Positions 18,735 through 29,174 of a stretch of 64,000 bases of DNA are shown one piece after another (position 1 is the first letter of the stretch; every line of letters begins with the position of its first letter). Both the position numbers and the translations under genes were made by a program. This DNA is from Asanoa siamensis (GTDB lineage Bacteria; Actinomycetota; Actinomycetes; Mycobacteriales; Micromonosporaceae). The notes beneath the pieces are model-generated. The model ran no database searches. It had not been told where the DNA came from and worked only from the letters and a program-made list of their open reading frames with translations. The stretch is taken from contig NZ_BONE01000003.1 in the NCBI RefSeq assembly GCF_016862555.1, positions 161,654-225,653 of the forward strand, read 5' to 3'.

Positions 18735-19373
18735 TCAGGGAGCCGGGCGTACGACGATCCGGCGGTGCGGCTCGACGCCCTCGGACTCGCTCTCCACGCC
18801 GGCGAGGGCGTTGACGACATCGTGTACGCACTTGCGCTCGAACGCCGACATCGGCTCCAGGCGCACGGACTCGCCGTACTCCTTGACCTTCTCGACCGCG
18901 TTCTTGGCCACCGCGGCGAGCTCCTTGCGGCGGTTGGCCCGGTAGCCACCCACGTCGAGCAGCAGCCGGCTCGGCGAGCCGGTCTCCCGGAACACCGCGA
19001 GCCGGGTCAGCTCCTGCAGCGCCTCCAGCGTGGCGCCGCGCTGGCCGACCAGCGGCTGCAGCCGCCCGCCGACGACCTCGACCATCGGCCGCCCACCGGA
19101 GACGAGCTCGTCGATGTCGCCGTCGTAGTCCAGGATGTCGAGCAGGCCCTCGACGTAGTCCGCGGCGATCTCGCTCTGTCGGAACAGGTCGCTGTCGCTG
19201 GTCTCCTTCGCCTCGGCACCCTCGGCCTTCTCGGAGCCCTCCTCGGCCGAGTCGGCCTCATCCGCCTCATCCGCGTCTTCGGCCAGCTCAGCGGCCTCGT
19301 CCGCACGCGCAGCAGCCTCGTCCTTCTCCTCGTCGAACGGCTCTTCGGTGCGGGGGATGCTGGTGTCGGTCAC
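18735..19373 (-). CDS. khpB: RNA-binding protein KhpB (Jag), KH and R3H domains
   Basis: A 212-residue RNA-binding protein. Residues 1-60 are very acidic (runs of Asp/Glu/Ala). A KH domain follows (about 65-140) with the GRLQPLVGQRGATLEALQ loop, then an R3H domain (about 145-210). KhpB proteins act with KhpA in RNA regulation and cell-envelope control. Its place between rsmG and yidC is conserved in actinobacteria. The acidic head is longer than in Firmicutes Jag, which instead has a Jag-N domain. Confidence 0.9.
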   Translation of the reverse strand: MTDTSIPRTEEPFDEEKDEAAARADEAAELAEDADEADEADSAEEGSEKAEGAEAKETSDSDLFRQSEIAADYVEGLLDILDYDGDIDELVSGGRPMVEVVGGRLQPLVGQRGATLEALQELTRLAVFRETGSPSRLLLDVGGYRANRRKELAAVAKNAVEKVKEYGESVRLEPMSAFERKCVHDVVNALAGVESESEGVEPHRRIVVRPAP

Positions 19374-19507
19374 GGTGTCATCTCCGTATGTCTCTCGCCG
19401 GACCGTGAGGTCCGCTGGTCAGCCCGCCCGGGTGAGCAGGTCACCGGGCCGGGCACGTCTGTGGTCGCAGGAGGCGCGGCCGGCGGAGGAGACGCCGGCC
19501 GCCGCGC

Positions 19508-20671
19508 TCATTTGCGTTTCGCCGGGCGGCGGCCGCCGGCCTTCTTCGGGTTGACCGGTTTCGCGCCGGGCTTGGGCGCCAGCGCCTTCCCGTCGACCGC
19601 GGGTTTCGCCGCGTCCGGCTGCTTGCCGTTGGCCTTGCCGCCGGCCGCCTTGCCACCAGCAGCCACCGCCTTGCCACCAGCCGCGCCCTTGCCGACCGCC
19701 TTGGGGGCGGCGCCGGGCTGCGGAGCGGCGGCGGACCGGGCCGCCTCGGTGATGCGGCTGAGGAAGCCACCTGACGACTTCTGCTGCGCCTGTGCCTCGC
19801 GCGCGGCCTGGGCCGCCCGAGCCTTCTCGCCGGCTTCCGAGTAGCGGTTGACCGTGTTGGCCGTGCTCACCGCCGGCGGCGGGAACTTCCGCAACACCCA
19901 TTGCTGCTGGCCGAGGGTGAAGAGGTTGTTCGTGACCCAGTAGATGATCACACCGATCGGGAAGATCGCACCGGAGATCAGCAGCGACGCCGGGATGCCG
20001 TAGAGCATGATCCGCTGAAGCATCCGCTGCTGCGGGTCCTCGGCCCAACCGGTCTTCAGGATCATCTGGCGGCTGGTCAGGTAGGTCGTCGTGATCATGA
20101 TGACGACCAGGATGGCCGCGATTATCTTGACGGTGATGACGCTCGCGTCGAGCGGGGCGAGCTCCGCGGCGCTCGAACCGAACCGGCCGGAGATCGGGGC
20201 CGTGAACAGGGTCGCGTGGGACGCGCTGTCGAACTGCGCGGCGGTCCAGCCGTACAGCTCCTTCGCCTGGTTGTTCGGGTTGAGGCGTTTGAGCACGTGG
20301 AACAGGCCGAGGAAGACCGGAATCTGCAGGAACATGGGCAGACAGCCCATGAGCGGGTTGGCCTTCTCCGTCCGGTACAGCTCCATGATCTCTTTCTGGA
20401 GCGTTTCCCGGTCACCCTTGTGTTTCTCCTGCAGCTCCTTGACCTTGGGTTGCAGGGCCTGCATCGCACGTTGCGACTTGATCTGTTTGACGAAGATCGG
20501 GAAGAGGATGACCCGGACCGTGACGACGAGGAAGAAGATCGCCAGGATCCAGGACCAGGTGGTGCCCAACACCGGCCGATCGGGCACGCCGATGGCGTCC
20601 CACACCCCGTGCCAGCGCAGCAGGATCCACGAAATCGCGTAGTAGATCCAGTCGAGACTGATGTGCACCAA
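19508..20671 (-). CDS. yidC: Membrane protein insertase YidC
   Basis: A 387-residue membrane insertase of the YidC/Oxa1/Alb3 family. Hydrophobic segments include WILAIFFLVVTVRVILFPIF (about residues 38-57, with the functional Arg), then LGCLPMFLQIPVFLGLFHVL-like and later pairs near 190-250. The cytoplasmic tail from about 290 is Lys/Ala/Gly/Pro-rich and basic, suited to ribosome contact. It begins nine bases after the yidD stop. No lipobox is seen at the start, where the first segment is a short amphipathic/membrane helix. Confidence 0.95.
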   Translation of the reverse strand: MVHISLDWIYYAISWILLRWHGVWDAIGVPDRPVLGTTWSWILAIFFLVVTVRVILFPIFVKQIKSQRAMQALQPKVKELQEKHKGDRETLQKEIMELYRTEKANPLMGCLPMFLQIPVFLGLFHVLKRLNPNNQAKELYGWTAAQFDSASHATLFTAPISGRFGSSAAELAPLDASVITVKIIAAILVVIMITTTYLTSRQMILKTGWAEDPQQRMLQRIMLYGIPASLLISGAIFPIGVIIYWVTNNLFTLGQQQWVLRKFPPPAVSTANTVNRYSEAGEKARAAQAAREAQAQQKSSGGFLSRITEAARSAAAPQPGAAPKAVGKGAAGGKAVAAGGKAAGGKANGKQPDAAKPAVDGKALAPKPGAKPVNPKKAGGRRPAKRK

Positions 20672-20680
20672 GGGCTCCCG

Positions 20681-20992
20681 TCACTCGGCCAGGGGTTCCG
20701 CCGTGCCGGCGGGGCGACGACGACGCGGTTCCGGCACCGGGTCGTAGCCACCGGGGTGGAAGGGGTGGCAGCGCAGCAGCCGCCAGACCGTCAGACCGGT
20801 TCCGCGGATCGCACCATGCCGCGACACGGCCTCGAGGCCGTACGCGCTGCACGACGGATAGAACCGACAACGGGCCGGCAGTGCCGGGCTTATCCAACGA
20901 CGGTACGCGATGATGCAAAAAGCCAGTACGCGGGCGGGGAGGCTGGGTTTCCCGGGTGTCGTGTTGCTGATGGTTTCCTGAGAACTCATCAC
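20681..20992 (-). CDS. yidD: Membrane protein insertion efficiency factor YidD
   Basis: A 103-residue YidD with the family motif [28 protein letters not shown] (seen in two pieces at about residues 29-56) and [13 protein letters not shown]. It helps YidC-dependent insertion at the inner membrane. The GTG at 20992 overlaps the rnpA stop (GTGATG); the ATG three bases later is equally possible. Confidence 0.94.
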   Translation of the reverse strand: MMSSQETISNTTPGKPSLPARVLAFCIIAYRRWISPALPARCRFYPSCSAYGLEAVSRHGAIRGTGLTVWRLLRCHPFHPGGYDPVPEPRRRRPAGTAEPLAE

Positions 20993-21390
20993 GCCCCCCG
21001 ACCCTTGCGACGGACACTCGCGGCGGCTATCGCTCGATCAAGATCCATACCGAGCCGCTCGTACGACCGTTCGGCGGCGCGTGGCGTCGCGCGCACCACC
21101 AGCGTCGACCCGGCCGGCAACGCGTCGAGCCGGGCCCGGGCCAGGTGTCGCAACCGGCGCTTGACCCGGTTGCGGACGACGGCGCCGCCGACCTTCTTGG
21201 ACACGACGAAGCCGGCGCGCGCCGGTGGTGTGGCGGATGCCGCACCAGGGGCGGACGCCGGCTGGTCGAGGTCATGCGGGGACGAAAGCGTCAGGTGGAC
21301 GACCACCCCGCCGCGGCCTTCGGTGCGGCCGTTGCGAACGGCGGCGGTGAACTCGTCGCGGCGCCGTAGGCGTTGCGCGGCGGCCAGCAT
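20989..21390 (-). CDS. rnpA: Ribonuclease P protein component
   Basis: A 133-residue basic protein of RNase P, which matures tRNA 5' ends with the catalytic RNA. It has the RNR motif in [14 protein letters not shown] (about residues 74-87), preceded by [12 protein letters not shown]. The middle (about 40-58) holds an Ala/Pro/Ser insertion that makes it slightly longer than usual. It lies 35 bases after rpmH in the conserved rpmH-rnpA-yidD-yidC order. Confidence 0.95.
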   Translation of the reverse strand: MLAAAQRLRRRDEFTAAVRNGRTEGRGGVVVHLTLSSPHDLDQPASAPGAASATPPARAGFVVSKKVGGAVVRNRVKRRLRHLARARLDALPAGSTLVVRATPRAAERSYERLGMDLDRAIAAASVRRKGRGA

Positions 21391-21425
21391 CGCTGCCCTA
21401 CTTCCATCCCGGTGCCGGACTGAGG

Positions 21426-21563
21426 TCAGGCCGACAGCTCCTTGCGACCCTTCGCCCGGCGGGCGGAGAGGATCGCGCGGCCGGCGCGGGTGCGCATGCG
21501 CAGCCGGAAGCCGTGGGTCTTGGCACGCCGGCGGTTGTTCGGCTGGAAGGTGCGCTTGCTCAC
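21426..21563 (-). CDS. rpmH: 50S ribosomal protein L34
   Basis: A 45-residue L34: [20 protein letters not shown] and onward to the basic end KGRKELSA, a full-length match to the family. The GTG start at 21563 gives the exact family N-terminus; the frame extends further upstream, but that part is not L34. A fragment of the same gene is found at 9681-9749. Confidence 0.96.
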   Translation of the reverse strand: MSKRTFQPNNRRRAKTHGFRLRMRTRAGRAILSARRAKGRKELSA

Positions 21564-22201
21564 GTCAGGCTCTCCGTCGTCGGGCGGTCCCGCACAGGCA
21601 GGGCCGGGTCTTTGGTTCGAAACAGGCGCGCCGCACGAGGGGTGCCTCGGCGCGTCGGCCGGCGTGCTCGTCACGCGTGGGGCGCCGCACGGGGCACCTA
21701 CGCAGCAAGCATTCGCCACCCTACCAGAGGGCGACGGAGCGGCCGCTCAAGCCTACGCACGCCGACCTTGAGCGTCAAACACCGGCAAACGGCGCGTCGT
21801 CGCAGGCCGCGGCCGGTACGGCGCACCCGGAACCTGCCCCCTTTTGCGTATACCGAGAAGGCAGTTCTCTGTACAACGGTTGTAGGGGTGTGGACAACGC
21901 TGTTAGCGTGCCGGGTTGCCGGTCGGCGATCTGGGGGGCTCACGGCTGCCATACGGGGCAAAACCGGGCGAGGTGGTCAATCGTTCGGCACGGTGTAGCC
22001 ATGCCGATGCCGAAACGGCTGAGTCCGGGCTCGACGGTTCGTATGGGACAGGCGCCACGATCGGCCAGCACACAGGCTGTGGATAACTTGTGGACAAGCG
22101 GTCAGGCCAGCCGCCCGTACGCGGGGGACTGTGCCCAGGCGCGGCGGGTCTGAGCAGGCCCGTCGCGGCCGAGCACATGGAGCGAGGGGGGTGGCGACAG
22201 G
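21564..22201. promoter_or_regulatory. rpmH-dnaA divergent intergenic region with DnaA-box-like sites
   Basis: A 638-base region between divergent rpmH and dnaA. Two inverted DnaA-box-like sites lie close together at 22077-22097 (CTGTGGATAACTTGTGGACA), and another GTGTGGACAAC near 21888. A TACAAC-G-GTTGTA dyad at 21872-21884 could be an operator or promoter element. DnaA autoregulation of dnaA and a role as an accessory origin part are likely by analogy with other actinobacteria. Confidence 0.7.
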
Positions 22202-24298
22202 GTGTCCGAGACGATCGATCTCGCCGGGGTCTGGCTGGCGGCGACCGATGAACTGGCTGACGAGATCGTCTCCGCCCAGCAGCGCGCCTACCTCCGGCTG
22301 ACCCGGCTCCGCGCCATCGTCGAGGACACCGCACTGCTCTCGGTGCCCGACGCCTTCACCCGCGACGTCATCGAGTCCCGGCTGCGCCCGGCGATCACCG
22401 AGGCCCTCTCGCGCCGGCTCGGCCGCGCGATCCAGGTCGCGGTGACCGTCCGCCCGCCCGAAGACGGCCAGCCCCGGCCGACCGGCTTCACCATCGCCCC
22501 GCCCGAGGAAGGCGGTGGCTACGCCGCCAACTCCTTCCCACCCCACCAGCGCAGCACGCCGCCGGACACCGCGGGCGGGTCCGGGGGTGGCGAACCACAC
22601 CAGCAGGCAAGCGCGCCGCCGGCCCAGTCCGCGCCCCCGGTGCCGCCCGCTCCCCGCCAGCCCGGCACGCCACCGCAGCCCACCGCGCGCCCCGCGTCAG
22701 CGGCCCAGGCCCAGGCCCAGACCCCGGCCCCGAAGCCCGCGCCGGCCGACCCGCGCCCGACCACCGGCCCGACCAGCCCGAGCAGCGCCCCCGCCAAGTC
22801 CGACCCCCTCACCGCCCTCAACGCGCCGACCGCGCTGCACAGCGTCATCCAGCCCAAGCCCAACCCCCCGCTGGACCCGACGCCGACCAGCCCCGCCGCG
22901 CCCGGCCCGTCCCCCCGCCCCGCGGGCACCGGCGCCGTCGGCACGGCCCGCCCGCCGGTCCCCGCCGCGAACCCGACACCGCGCGACGCCGAGCGCGACC
23001 GGCAGGACGCGCTGTTCAGCAGCCCGTACGCACCGCCGCCGGCGCCGACCCCGCCGCAGGCCGTCCCCGGCTACTCGACGGGCGGCACGACCTACGGCAC
23101 CCCGTACCAGCCGCGGGAGGAAGCGCGACCGCCCGCCCAGCCGGACCGGCGCGACAACCGCTACGACGAGCCCCCGACGCAGCCGATGCGGCGCGAGGGC
23201 GGCGACTCCGGGCCCGGCCGCTCCGGCGACCCCCGCCGCGACGACCGGCGCCCGGGCACAGAGGCGAGTGCCAACCGGCTCAACCCGAAGTACATGTTCG
23301 AGACGTTCGTCATCGGCTCGTCCAACCGGTTCGCGCACGCCGCGTCGGTCGCGGTGGCCGAGTCGCCGGCCAAGGCGTACAACCCGCTGTTCATCTATGG
23401 CAGTTCCGGGCTCGGCAAGACGCACCTGCTGCACGCGATCGGCCACTACGCCACGACGCTGGGCAACGCGCGGTCGGTGCGCTACGTCTCGACCGAAGAG
23501 TTCACCAACGACTTCATCAACTCGCTGCGCGACGACAAGACCAGCGCGTTCCAGCGCCGCTACCGCGACGTCGACATCCTGCTGATCGACGACATCCAGT
23601 TCCTGGAGAACCGCGAGCGTACGCAGGAAGAGTTCTTCCACACCTTCAATACGTTGCACAACGCCAACAAGCAGATCGTCATCACCTCGGACCGGTCGCC
23701 GAAGCAGCTGGCCACATTGGAGGATCGGCTGCGCACCCGGTTCGAGTGGGGGCTGCTGGCCGACATCCAGCCGCCGGACCTCGAGACGCGGATCGCGATC
23801 CTGCAGAAGAAGGCGGCGCAGGAACGGTTGTACGCGCCGCCGGACGTCCTCGAGTTCATCGCCTCCCGGATCGCCAACTCGATCCGCGAGCTCGAGGGCG
23901 CGCTCATCCGGGTGACCGCGTTCGCCTCGCTGACCCGCTCGCCGGTCGAGCTCGCGATCGCCGAAGAGGTGCTCCGCGACTTCATCCCGGACGGCTCCGG
24001 CCCCGAGATCACCGCCGACCAGATCATGGTGTCGACCGCGGACTACTTCGGCGTCTCGCTCGAGGACCTGCGCGGCCACTCCCGCTCGCGGGTGCTCGTC
24101 AACGCCCGCCAGGTGGCCATGTATCTCTGTCGCGAGCTGACCGACCTCTCGCTGCCCCGGATCGGGCAGGCGTTCGGCGGCCGCGACCACACCACGGTCA
24201 TGCACGCCGACCGGAAGATCCGCCAGCAGATGGCGGAGCGGCGCTCGCTCTACAACCAGATCGCCGAGCTGACGAACCGGATCAAGCAGACCTCCTGA
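22202..24298 (+). CDS. dnaA: Chromosomal replication initiator DnaA
   Basis: A 698-residue DnaA. Domain I is at residues 1-95. Domain II (about 96-355) is a very long Pro/Ala-rich disordered linker. The AAA+ domain has Walker [10 protein letters not shown] (about 400-408), Walker [11 protein letters not shown], and sensor motifs. Domain IV carries the DnaA-box reading motif [15 protein letters not shown] (about residues 659-673). It binds the boxes in oriC immediately downstream and starts replication. The GTG at 22202 follows GGAGCGAGGGGGG-type purines. The long linker is usual in high-GC actinobacteria, but here exceeds 250 residues. Confidence 0.97.
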   Translation: MSETIDLAGVWLAATDELADEIVSAQQRAYLRLTRLRAIVEDTALLSVPDAFTRDVIESRLRPAITEALSRRLGRAIQVAVTVRPPEDGQPRPTGFTIAPPEEGGGYAANSFPPHQRSTPPDTAGGSGGGEPHQQASAPPAQSAPPVPPAPRQPGTPPQPTARPASAAQAQAQTPAPKPAPADPRPTTGPTSPSSAPAKSDPLTALNAPTALHSVIQPKPNPPLDPTPTSPAAPGPSPRPAGTGAVGTARPPVPAANPTPRDAERDRQDALFSSPYAPPPAPTPPQAVPGYSTGGTTYGTPYQPREEARPPAQPDRRDNRYDEPPTQPMRREGGDSGPGRSGDPRRDDRRPGTEASANRLNPKYMFETFVIGSSNRFAHAASVAVAESPAKAYNPLFIYGSSGLGKTHLLHAIGHYATTLGNARSVRYVSTEEFTNDFINSLRDDKTSAFQRRYRDVDILLIDDIQFLENRERTQEEFFHTFNTLHNANKQIVITSDRSPKQLATLEDRLRTRFEWGLLADIQPPDLETRIAILQKKAAQERLYAPPDVLEFIASRIANSIRELEGALIRVTAFASLTRSPVELAIAEEVLRDFIPDGSGPEITADQIMVSTADYFGVSLEDLRGHSRSRVLVNARQVAMYLCRELTDLSLPRIGQAFGGRDHTTVMHADRKIRQQMAERRSLYNQIAELTNRIKQTS

Positions 24299-25143
24299 TC
24301 TCAACCGGTTGGTTCAGGCACACCGCCTGAGACCACTCAGTTCTCCACAACCTCGGCACGTTTTCCACAGCCCGGCATCGATCCACAGGGTGCCGGGCTT
24401 TTCCACGTCTTCTCCACAGGTTCACCAACAGCTGTGTCCACACATGGAAAAACCGTCGCTGCCCGCGTTTCCAGTATTGTCCGGATTAGGTTGTTTACTA
24501 GGATTAGTCTGGATCAGTCTGCGTCCCCAGGTTTCTTCACAGGTAAGGAGCGGTTATCCGCAGAACACACAGGTGACTCGCGTCTATCCACAGTTCCCAC
24601 ATCGAATCCACAGCCGCTGTCCACCGTCGTGGACGGCGTCGCGGTCGTGCCCGTCGATATCCACACAGGCTGTGGACGAAGGCTGGGGACAGTGCTGTGG
24701 ACGCGGGCTCCTGCATCCACAGCGGTGGACACCGTGTGCGGAGCGTGTTGAAGGTTCTGGGGAAACTCAGAAGATGATCTCCAAGGGGTGTGGAGAAACC
24801 GTGGGTAAACCCGGTGGACAACCGGTGGACAACTCGGCGTCGCTGTGTGCGGACGATCGCCTGTGGATCGGCGGCCGAGTTACACGCAGGTTCCTCCACA
24901 TGTTCGCCACCGGTGGATAACGTGTCTGACCAGCCAAAACGGCGACGATCCACAGTTTGCACAGCACCGATGAAGACGACTACTTATCTCTTTAGAGAGA
25001 AGAAAACCAATCATCACGTCTGGGGATTTGTGCATGGCGCTCGAACCGTCTCGGAAAACACCGGGGTCGGGCGCACGTCGAGGCAGGGCGCGTCTTAAGG
25101 TTCGGTGGGGCACTACGTATCGGACCCGACCCGGAGGCATCGC
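24299..25143. other. oriC: Origin of replication oriC (dnaA-dnaN intergenic region)
   Basis: An 845-base noncoding region with roughly twenty DnaA-box-like nonamers in both orientations, such as TATCCACAG (24585), ATCCACAGC, TGTGGAC, GTGGATAAC (24912) and TTCTCCACA. Two AT-rich islands stand out in this GC-rich genome: 24472-24520, with repeated GGATTAG/GGATCAG, and 24971-25016. Either may be the unwinding element. Location, density of boxes and flanking genes make this the chromosomal origin. Confidence 0.95.
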
Positions 25144-26277
25144 ATGAAGTTCCGCGTGGAGCGCGACGCGCTCGCCGACGCCGTGGCGTGGACGGCGAAG
25201 AGCCTGCCCAGCCGGCCGTCGGTGCCGGTCCTCGCGGGCGTCATGCTGCGCGTGTCCGACGGCAGCCTCGAGGTCTCCGGTTTCGACTACGAGGTCTCCA
25301 GCCAGGTGACCGTCGAGATCCAGGGTGACGCCGACGGCGCCGCACTGGTCTCCGGCCGGCTGCTCGCCGAGATCACCAAGGCCCTGCCCGGCAAGCCGGT
25401 CGACATCGCGGCCGTCGGCGCCCACCTCGAGCTCGTCTGCGGCAGCGCCCGGTTCACCCTGCCGACCATGCCCGTCGAGGACTACCCGAGCCTGCCGGCG
25501 ATGCCCGCCAGCGCCGGCACGATCGACGCCGCCGCCTTCGCGACGGCGGTCGCCCAGGTCGCCATCGCCGCGGGCCGCGACGAGACGCTGCCGATGATGA
25601 CCGGTGTCCGCGTCGAGCTGTCCGGCAGCAACATCGCCCTGCTCGCCACCGACCGCTACCGGCTGGCCATGCGCGAGCTGGAGTGGCGCCCCGAGGACCC
25701 GGAGATCAGCCTCAACGCGCTGGTGCCGGCCCGCACGCTCAACGACACGGCCAAGACCCTCGGCCCGCTCGGTGGCGACGTCACGATGGCCCTGGCGCAC
25801 GGCGGCGCCGGCGAGGGCATGATCGGCTTCTCCGCCGGCACCCGCCGCACCACCAGCCGCCTGCTCGACGGCGCCAACTACCCCCCGGTGCGCTCGCTCT
25901 TCCCCGCCAGCCACAACGCCGAGGCCCGCGTCTCGGTGCCCGCGCTGGTCGAGGTCGTCCGCCGCGTCGCCCTCGTCGCCGAGCGGACCACCCCGGTGCT
26001 GCTCAGCTTCGGCCCCGACGGCCTGGTCGTCGAGGCGGGCGGCAGCGAGGAGGCCCGGGCCAGCGAGGCGATGGAGGCCACGTTCAGCGGCGAGCCGCTG
26101 ACCATCGGCTTCAACCCGCAGTACCTGATCGACGGGCTGCAGAACCTTCTCGCGCCGACGGCCGTCCTCTCCTTCGTCGACGCCTTCAAGCCCGCAGTGA
26201 TCTCGCCCGCCGCTGACGACGGCGAGATCGTCTCCGGATACCGCTACCTGATCATGCCGATCCGGGTTACCCGCTGA
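25144..26277 (+). CDS. dnaN: DNA polymerase III sliding clamp (beta subunit)
   Basis: A 377-residue beta clamp with the family start MKFRVERDALADAVAW, three repeated clamp domains and the C-terminal YLIMPIR(V)TR end. It encircles DNA and tethers polymerase III. ATG 25144 is chosen because CCGGAGGCATCGC gives a good ribosome site; an earlier frame start at 25105 lacks support. Confidence 0.96.
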   Translation: MKFRVERDALADAVAWTAKSLPSRPSVPVLAGVMLRVSDGSLEVSGFDYEVSSQVTVEIQGDADGAALVSGRLLAEITKALPGKPVDIAAVGAHLELVCGSARFTLPTMPVEDYPSLPAMPASAGTIDAAAFATAVAQVAIAAGRDETLPMMTGVRVELSGSNIALLATDRYRLAMRELEWRPEDPEISLNALVPARTLNDTAKTLGPLGGDVTMALAHGGAGEGMIGFSAGTRRTTSRLLDGANYPPVRSLFPASHNAEARVSVPALVEVVRRVALVAERTTPVLLSFGPDGLVVEAGGSEEARASEAMEATFSGEPLTIGFNPQYLIDGLQNLLAPTAVLSFVDAFKPAVISPAADDGEIVSGYRYLIMPIRVTR

Positions 26278-26289
26278 CCCGCGGGTAAC
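26266..26289 (+). terminator. Stem-loop across the dnaN stop codon
   Basis: GTTACCCGC / GCGGGTAAC form a perfect 9-bp stem with a 6-base loop containing the TGA stop. It is probably an attenuator between dnaN and gnd. Confidence 0.55.
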
Positions 26290-26332
26290 GCAGGGAGCAC
26301 AAAGGCACGTCACCACGGGAGGGGAACCCGCT

Positions 26333-27205
26333 ATGCAGCTGGGGCTCATCGGCCTGGGCCGGATGGGCGGCAACATGCGCGAACGTCTGCGCGCCGCCGG
26401 TCACGAGGTCGTCGGATTCGACCACAACCTAGAGATCTCCGACGCCAAGAGTTTGTCGGAGCTGGCCGCCAAGCTGACCGCTCCCCGTGCGGTCTGGGTG
26501 ATGGTCCCGGCCGGAGTCACCGACAGCACGATCGACGAGCTGGCCGAGGTCCTGGGCGACGGTGACATCATCATCGACGGCGGCAACTCGCGGTTCAGCT
26601 CTGACGCCCCGCGCGCGGAGCGGCTGCACGCGAAGGGCCTCGGCTACGTCGACGTCGGTGTCTCGGGCGGTGTCTGGGGCCGGGAGTACGGCTACGCGCT
26701 GATGGCCGGCGGCTCGGAGGAGCACATCGGCCGGCTCATGCCGATCTTCGAGGCGCTCAAGCCCGCCGGCGAGTTCGGCTTCGTGCACGCCGGCCCGGTC
26801 GGTGCCGGTCACTACGCCAAGATGGTCCACAACGGCATCGAATACGGTCTGATGCACGCGTACGCCGAGGGCTACGAGCTGTTGGGCGCCTCCGAGATGG
26901 TGACCAACGTGCCCGGCGTGATCAAGTCGTGGCGCGAGGGCACCGTGATCAAGTCGTGGCTGCTCGACCTGCTCGACCGCGCGCTCGAGGAGGACCCGGG
27001 CCTCGACGCGATCAAGGGGTACGCCGACGACACCGGCGAGGGCCGCTGGACGGTCGAGGAGGCGATCCGGCTCGCCGTGCCGATGCACGTCATCGCCGCG
27101 TCGCTGTTCGCCCGCTTCGAGTCCCGCGAGGACGACTCCCCGGCGATGAAGGCGGTGGCCGCCCTGCGCAACCAGTTCGGTGGGCACCCCGTCAAAAAGA
27201 GCTGA
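26333..27205 (+). CDS. gnd: 6-phosphogluconate dehydrogenase (decarboxylating), short form
   Basis: A 290-residue enzyme oxidising and decarboxylating 6-phosphogluconate to ribulose 5-phosphate in the pentose phosphate pathway. It has the Rossmann loop GLIGLGRMGGNM (about residues 4-15), the substrate motif DVGVSGGVWG (about 106-115) and HNGIEYGLM (about 166-174) with the preceding catalytic Lys in HYAKMVHNG. Its length places it in the short, often NAD-linked GndA class. The dnaN-gnd-recF order is typical of actinobacteria. Confidence 0.93.
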   Translation: MQLGLIGLGRMGGNMRERLRAAGHEVVGFDHNLEISDAKSLSELAAKLTAPRAVWVMVPAGVTDSTIDELAEVLGDGDIIIDGGNSRFSSDAPRAERLHAKGLGYVDVGVSGGVWGREYGYALMAGGSEEHIGRLMPIFEALKPAGEFGFVHAGPVGAGHYAKMVHNGIEYGLMHAYAEGYELLGASEMVTNVPGVIKSWREGTVIKSWLLDLLDRALEEDPGLDAIKGYADDTGEGRWTVEEAIRLAVPMHVIAASLFARFESREDDSPAMKAVAALRNQFGGHPVKKS

Positions 27206-27208
27206 TCC

Positions 27209-28336
27209 GTGTACGTCCAGCGGCTCGAGCTGGTCGACTTCCGCTCCTACGAGCGGGTGGCGATCGACCTCTCCGCTGGGACGAGCGTGCTGGTCGGCCC
27301 CAACGGGGTCGGTAAGACCAACCTGCTCGAGGCGCTGGGTTACGTGGCGACCCTGGACAGTCACCGGGTCGCCACGGACGCCCCACTCGTCCGCGCCGGC
27401 GCCGCGGCGGCGGTGGTCCGCTGCCTGGTCGTCCACGATGGACGCGAGCTGCAGGTCGAGCTCGAGATCGTGCCGGGCAAGGCCAACCGGGCGCGGCTGG
27501 GCCGGTCCCCGGTCCGGCGCGCCCGCGACGTGCTGGGCGCGCTGCGGATGGTGCTGTTCGCACCGGAGGACCTGGAACTCGTCCGCGGCGATCCGGCCGA
27601 ACGCCGGCGCTATCTCGACGACCTGCTGGTGGCCCGGCAACCGCGGTACGCGGGCGTGCGCGCCGACTACGACCGGGTCGTCAAGCAACGCAACGCGCTG
27701 CTCCGCACGTCCTACCTGGCCCGCAAGACCGGCGGCACCCGCGGCGGCGATCTGTCCACACTGGATGTGTGGGACGCGCACCTCGCCCGGCACGGCGCCG
27801 AGCTGCTGGCGGGGCGGCTGGAGCTGACGACGGCGCTGGGCCCGTTCGTGGCCAAGGCCTACGACGCGGTCGCGGCCGGCCGCGGCGCGGCGGGCATCGC
27901 CTACCGCGCGGGGGTCGACGTCTCGACACCGGACCGCGCACACCTGGAGTCGGCGCTGTTGGAGGCCCTGGCGGCCAGCCGTTCGTCCGAAGTGGAACGC
28001 GGGGTGACCCTGACGGGCCCGCACCGCGACGACCTCGTGCTGACGCTCGGCGAGCTGCCGGCGAAGGGCTACGCGAGCCACGGCGAGTCCTGGTCGTACG
28101 CTCTGGCCCTGCGCCTGGCCTCCTACGATTTGCTACGCGCCGACGGCATCGAGCCGGTGCTGGCCCTGGACGACGTCTTCGCCGAGCTGGACGCGGGCCG
28201 CCGGGAACGGCTGGCCGAGCTGGTCGGCGGCGCGAGCCAGCTGCTGGTGACCTGCGCGGTCGCCGAGGACGTGCCGGCGGCCCTGGGCGGGGCCCGCTTC
28301 GACGTCGCCGAAGGGACGGTCCGCCGTGCCGACTGA
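27209..28336 (+). CDS. recF: DNA replication and repair protein RecF
   Basis: A 375-residue SMC-like ATPase that loads RecA at gaps. It has Walker [16 protein letters not shown] (residues 29-43), an ABC signature region in [19 protein letters not shown], and Walker [17 protein letters not shown] (about 318-333). The GTG start lies three bases after the gnd stop. Its end overlaps the next gene by 11 bases. Confidence 0.95.
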   Translation: MYVQRLELVDFRSYERVAIDLSAGTSVLVGPNGVGKTNLLEALGYVATLDSHRVATDAPLVRAGAAAAVVRCLVVHDGRELQVELEIVPGKANRARLGRSPVRRARDVLGALRMVLFAPEDLELVRGDPAERRRYLDDLLVARQPRYAGVRADYDRVVKQRNALLRTSYLARKTGGTRGGDLSTLDVWDAHLARHGAELLAGRLELTTALGPFVAKAYDAVAAGRGAAGIAYRAGVDVSTPDRAHLESALLEALAASRSSEVERGVTLTGPHRDDLVLTLGELPAKGYASHGESWSYALALRLASYDLLRADGIEPVLALDDVFAELDAGRRERLAELVGGASQLLVTCAVAEDVPAALGGARFDVAEGTVRRAD

Positions 28337-29174
28337 GAAACCCACCAGCGGGGCGCCCGACTCCCGGCCCGAACGGCCCGGCAACGCCGGGACCGACCGG
28401 GCCGCCGAGAGTGGGGCGCCCGGCCCCGGGCCTATGCGATCCGGCAGTGCCGGGACCAGCCGGCCCGGCCGCGCCCCGCAAGGGGCGGCGGATCCGGGAC
28501 CCGAGCGGTCCGGCAACGCCGGGACCGGTCGGGGCGGACGCACCGCCGGCGGAAGCCGTGGTTCGGGGTCGCGTGGGTCCGGCGCGTCCGAGTCCGGCGG
28601 TGGGCCGCCGGCTTCCGGCCCGTCGAACCAGCCGGACGGGTCGCCGGCCGTGACCGATGGCGCGGCCAATGCGGGGCTGGCTGGGCCGGAACTGGCGCGG
28701 GCCGCCCTGGACGCCGCGCTGGCCAAGCGGAACACGGCCGCACCCCGGCGCCGGCCGGCGGTCGGTGGTGGCGGCGGCCAGCGGCGGTTGCGGGGCTACT
28801 CGGGCCCCGGCCCGGACCCGCGCGACCCCCAACTGTTGGGTGCCGTCATGGAGCGGCTGGTCAAGGCCCGCGGCTGGCAGAAGCCGGCCGCCGAGGCGAC
28901 GGTCTTCGGCGCGTGGGAGAAGGTCGTCGGCCCGGACATCGCGGCGCACTGTCGTCCGATCAAGCTGGCCGACGGCGAGCTGACCGTCGAGGCCGAGTCG
29001 ACGGCCTGGGCCACCCAACTCCGGCTGCTGGCCGCGAACCTGCTCAAGCGGATCGCCGGCGAGGTCGGCCACAACGTGGTCAAGAAGCTGCACATCCACG
29101 GCCCGGCCGCGCCGTCCTGGTCCCGCGGTCCCCGCCGCGTCCAGGGCCGCGGCCCGCGCGACACCTACGGCTGA
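28326..29174 (+). CDS. dciA: DUF721 protein, DciA-type helicase operator
   Basis: A 282-residue protein with a long Pro/Gly/Ser/Arg-rich N-terminal half (about 1-160) holding PGNAGT-type repeats, followed by a DUF721/DciA domain (about 175-270) with [18 protein letters not shown] and [18 protein letters not shown]. DciA proteins help load the replicative helicase in bacteria without DnaC. The position after recF is conserved. The disordered head is much longer than in most DciA proteins. GTG is at 28326, overlapping recF. Confidence 0.87.
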   Translation: MPTEKPTSGAPDSRPERPGNAGTDRAAESGAPGPGPMRSGSAGTSRPGRAPQGAADPGPERSGNAGTGRGGRTAGGSRGSGSRGSGASESGGGPPASGPSNQPDGSPAVTDGAANAGLAGPELARAALDAALAKRNTAAPRRRPAVGGGGGQRRLRGYSGPGPDPRDPQLLGAVMERLVKARGWQKPAAEATVFGAWEKVVGPDIAAHCRPIKLADGELTVEAESTAWATQLRLLAANLLKRIAGEVGHNVVKKLHIHGPAAPSWSRGPRRVQGRGPRDTYG

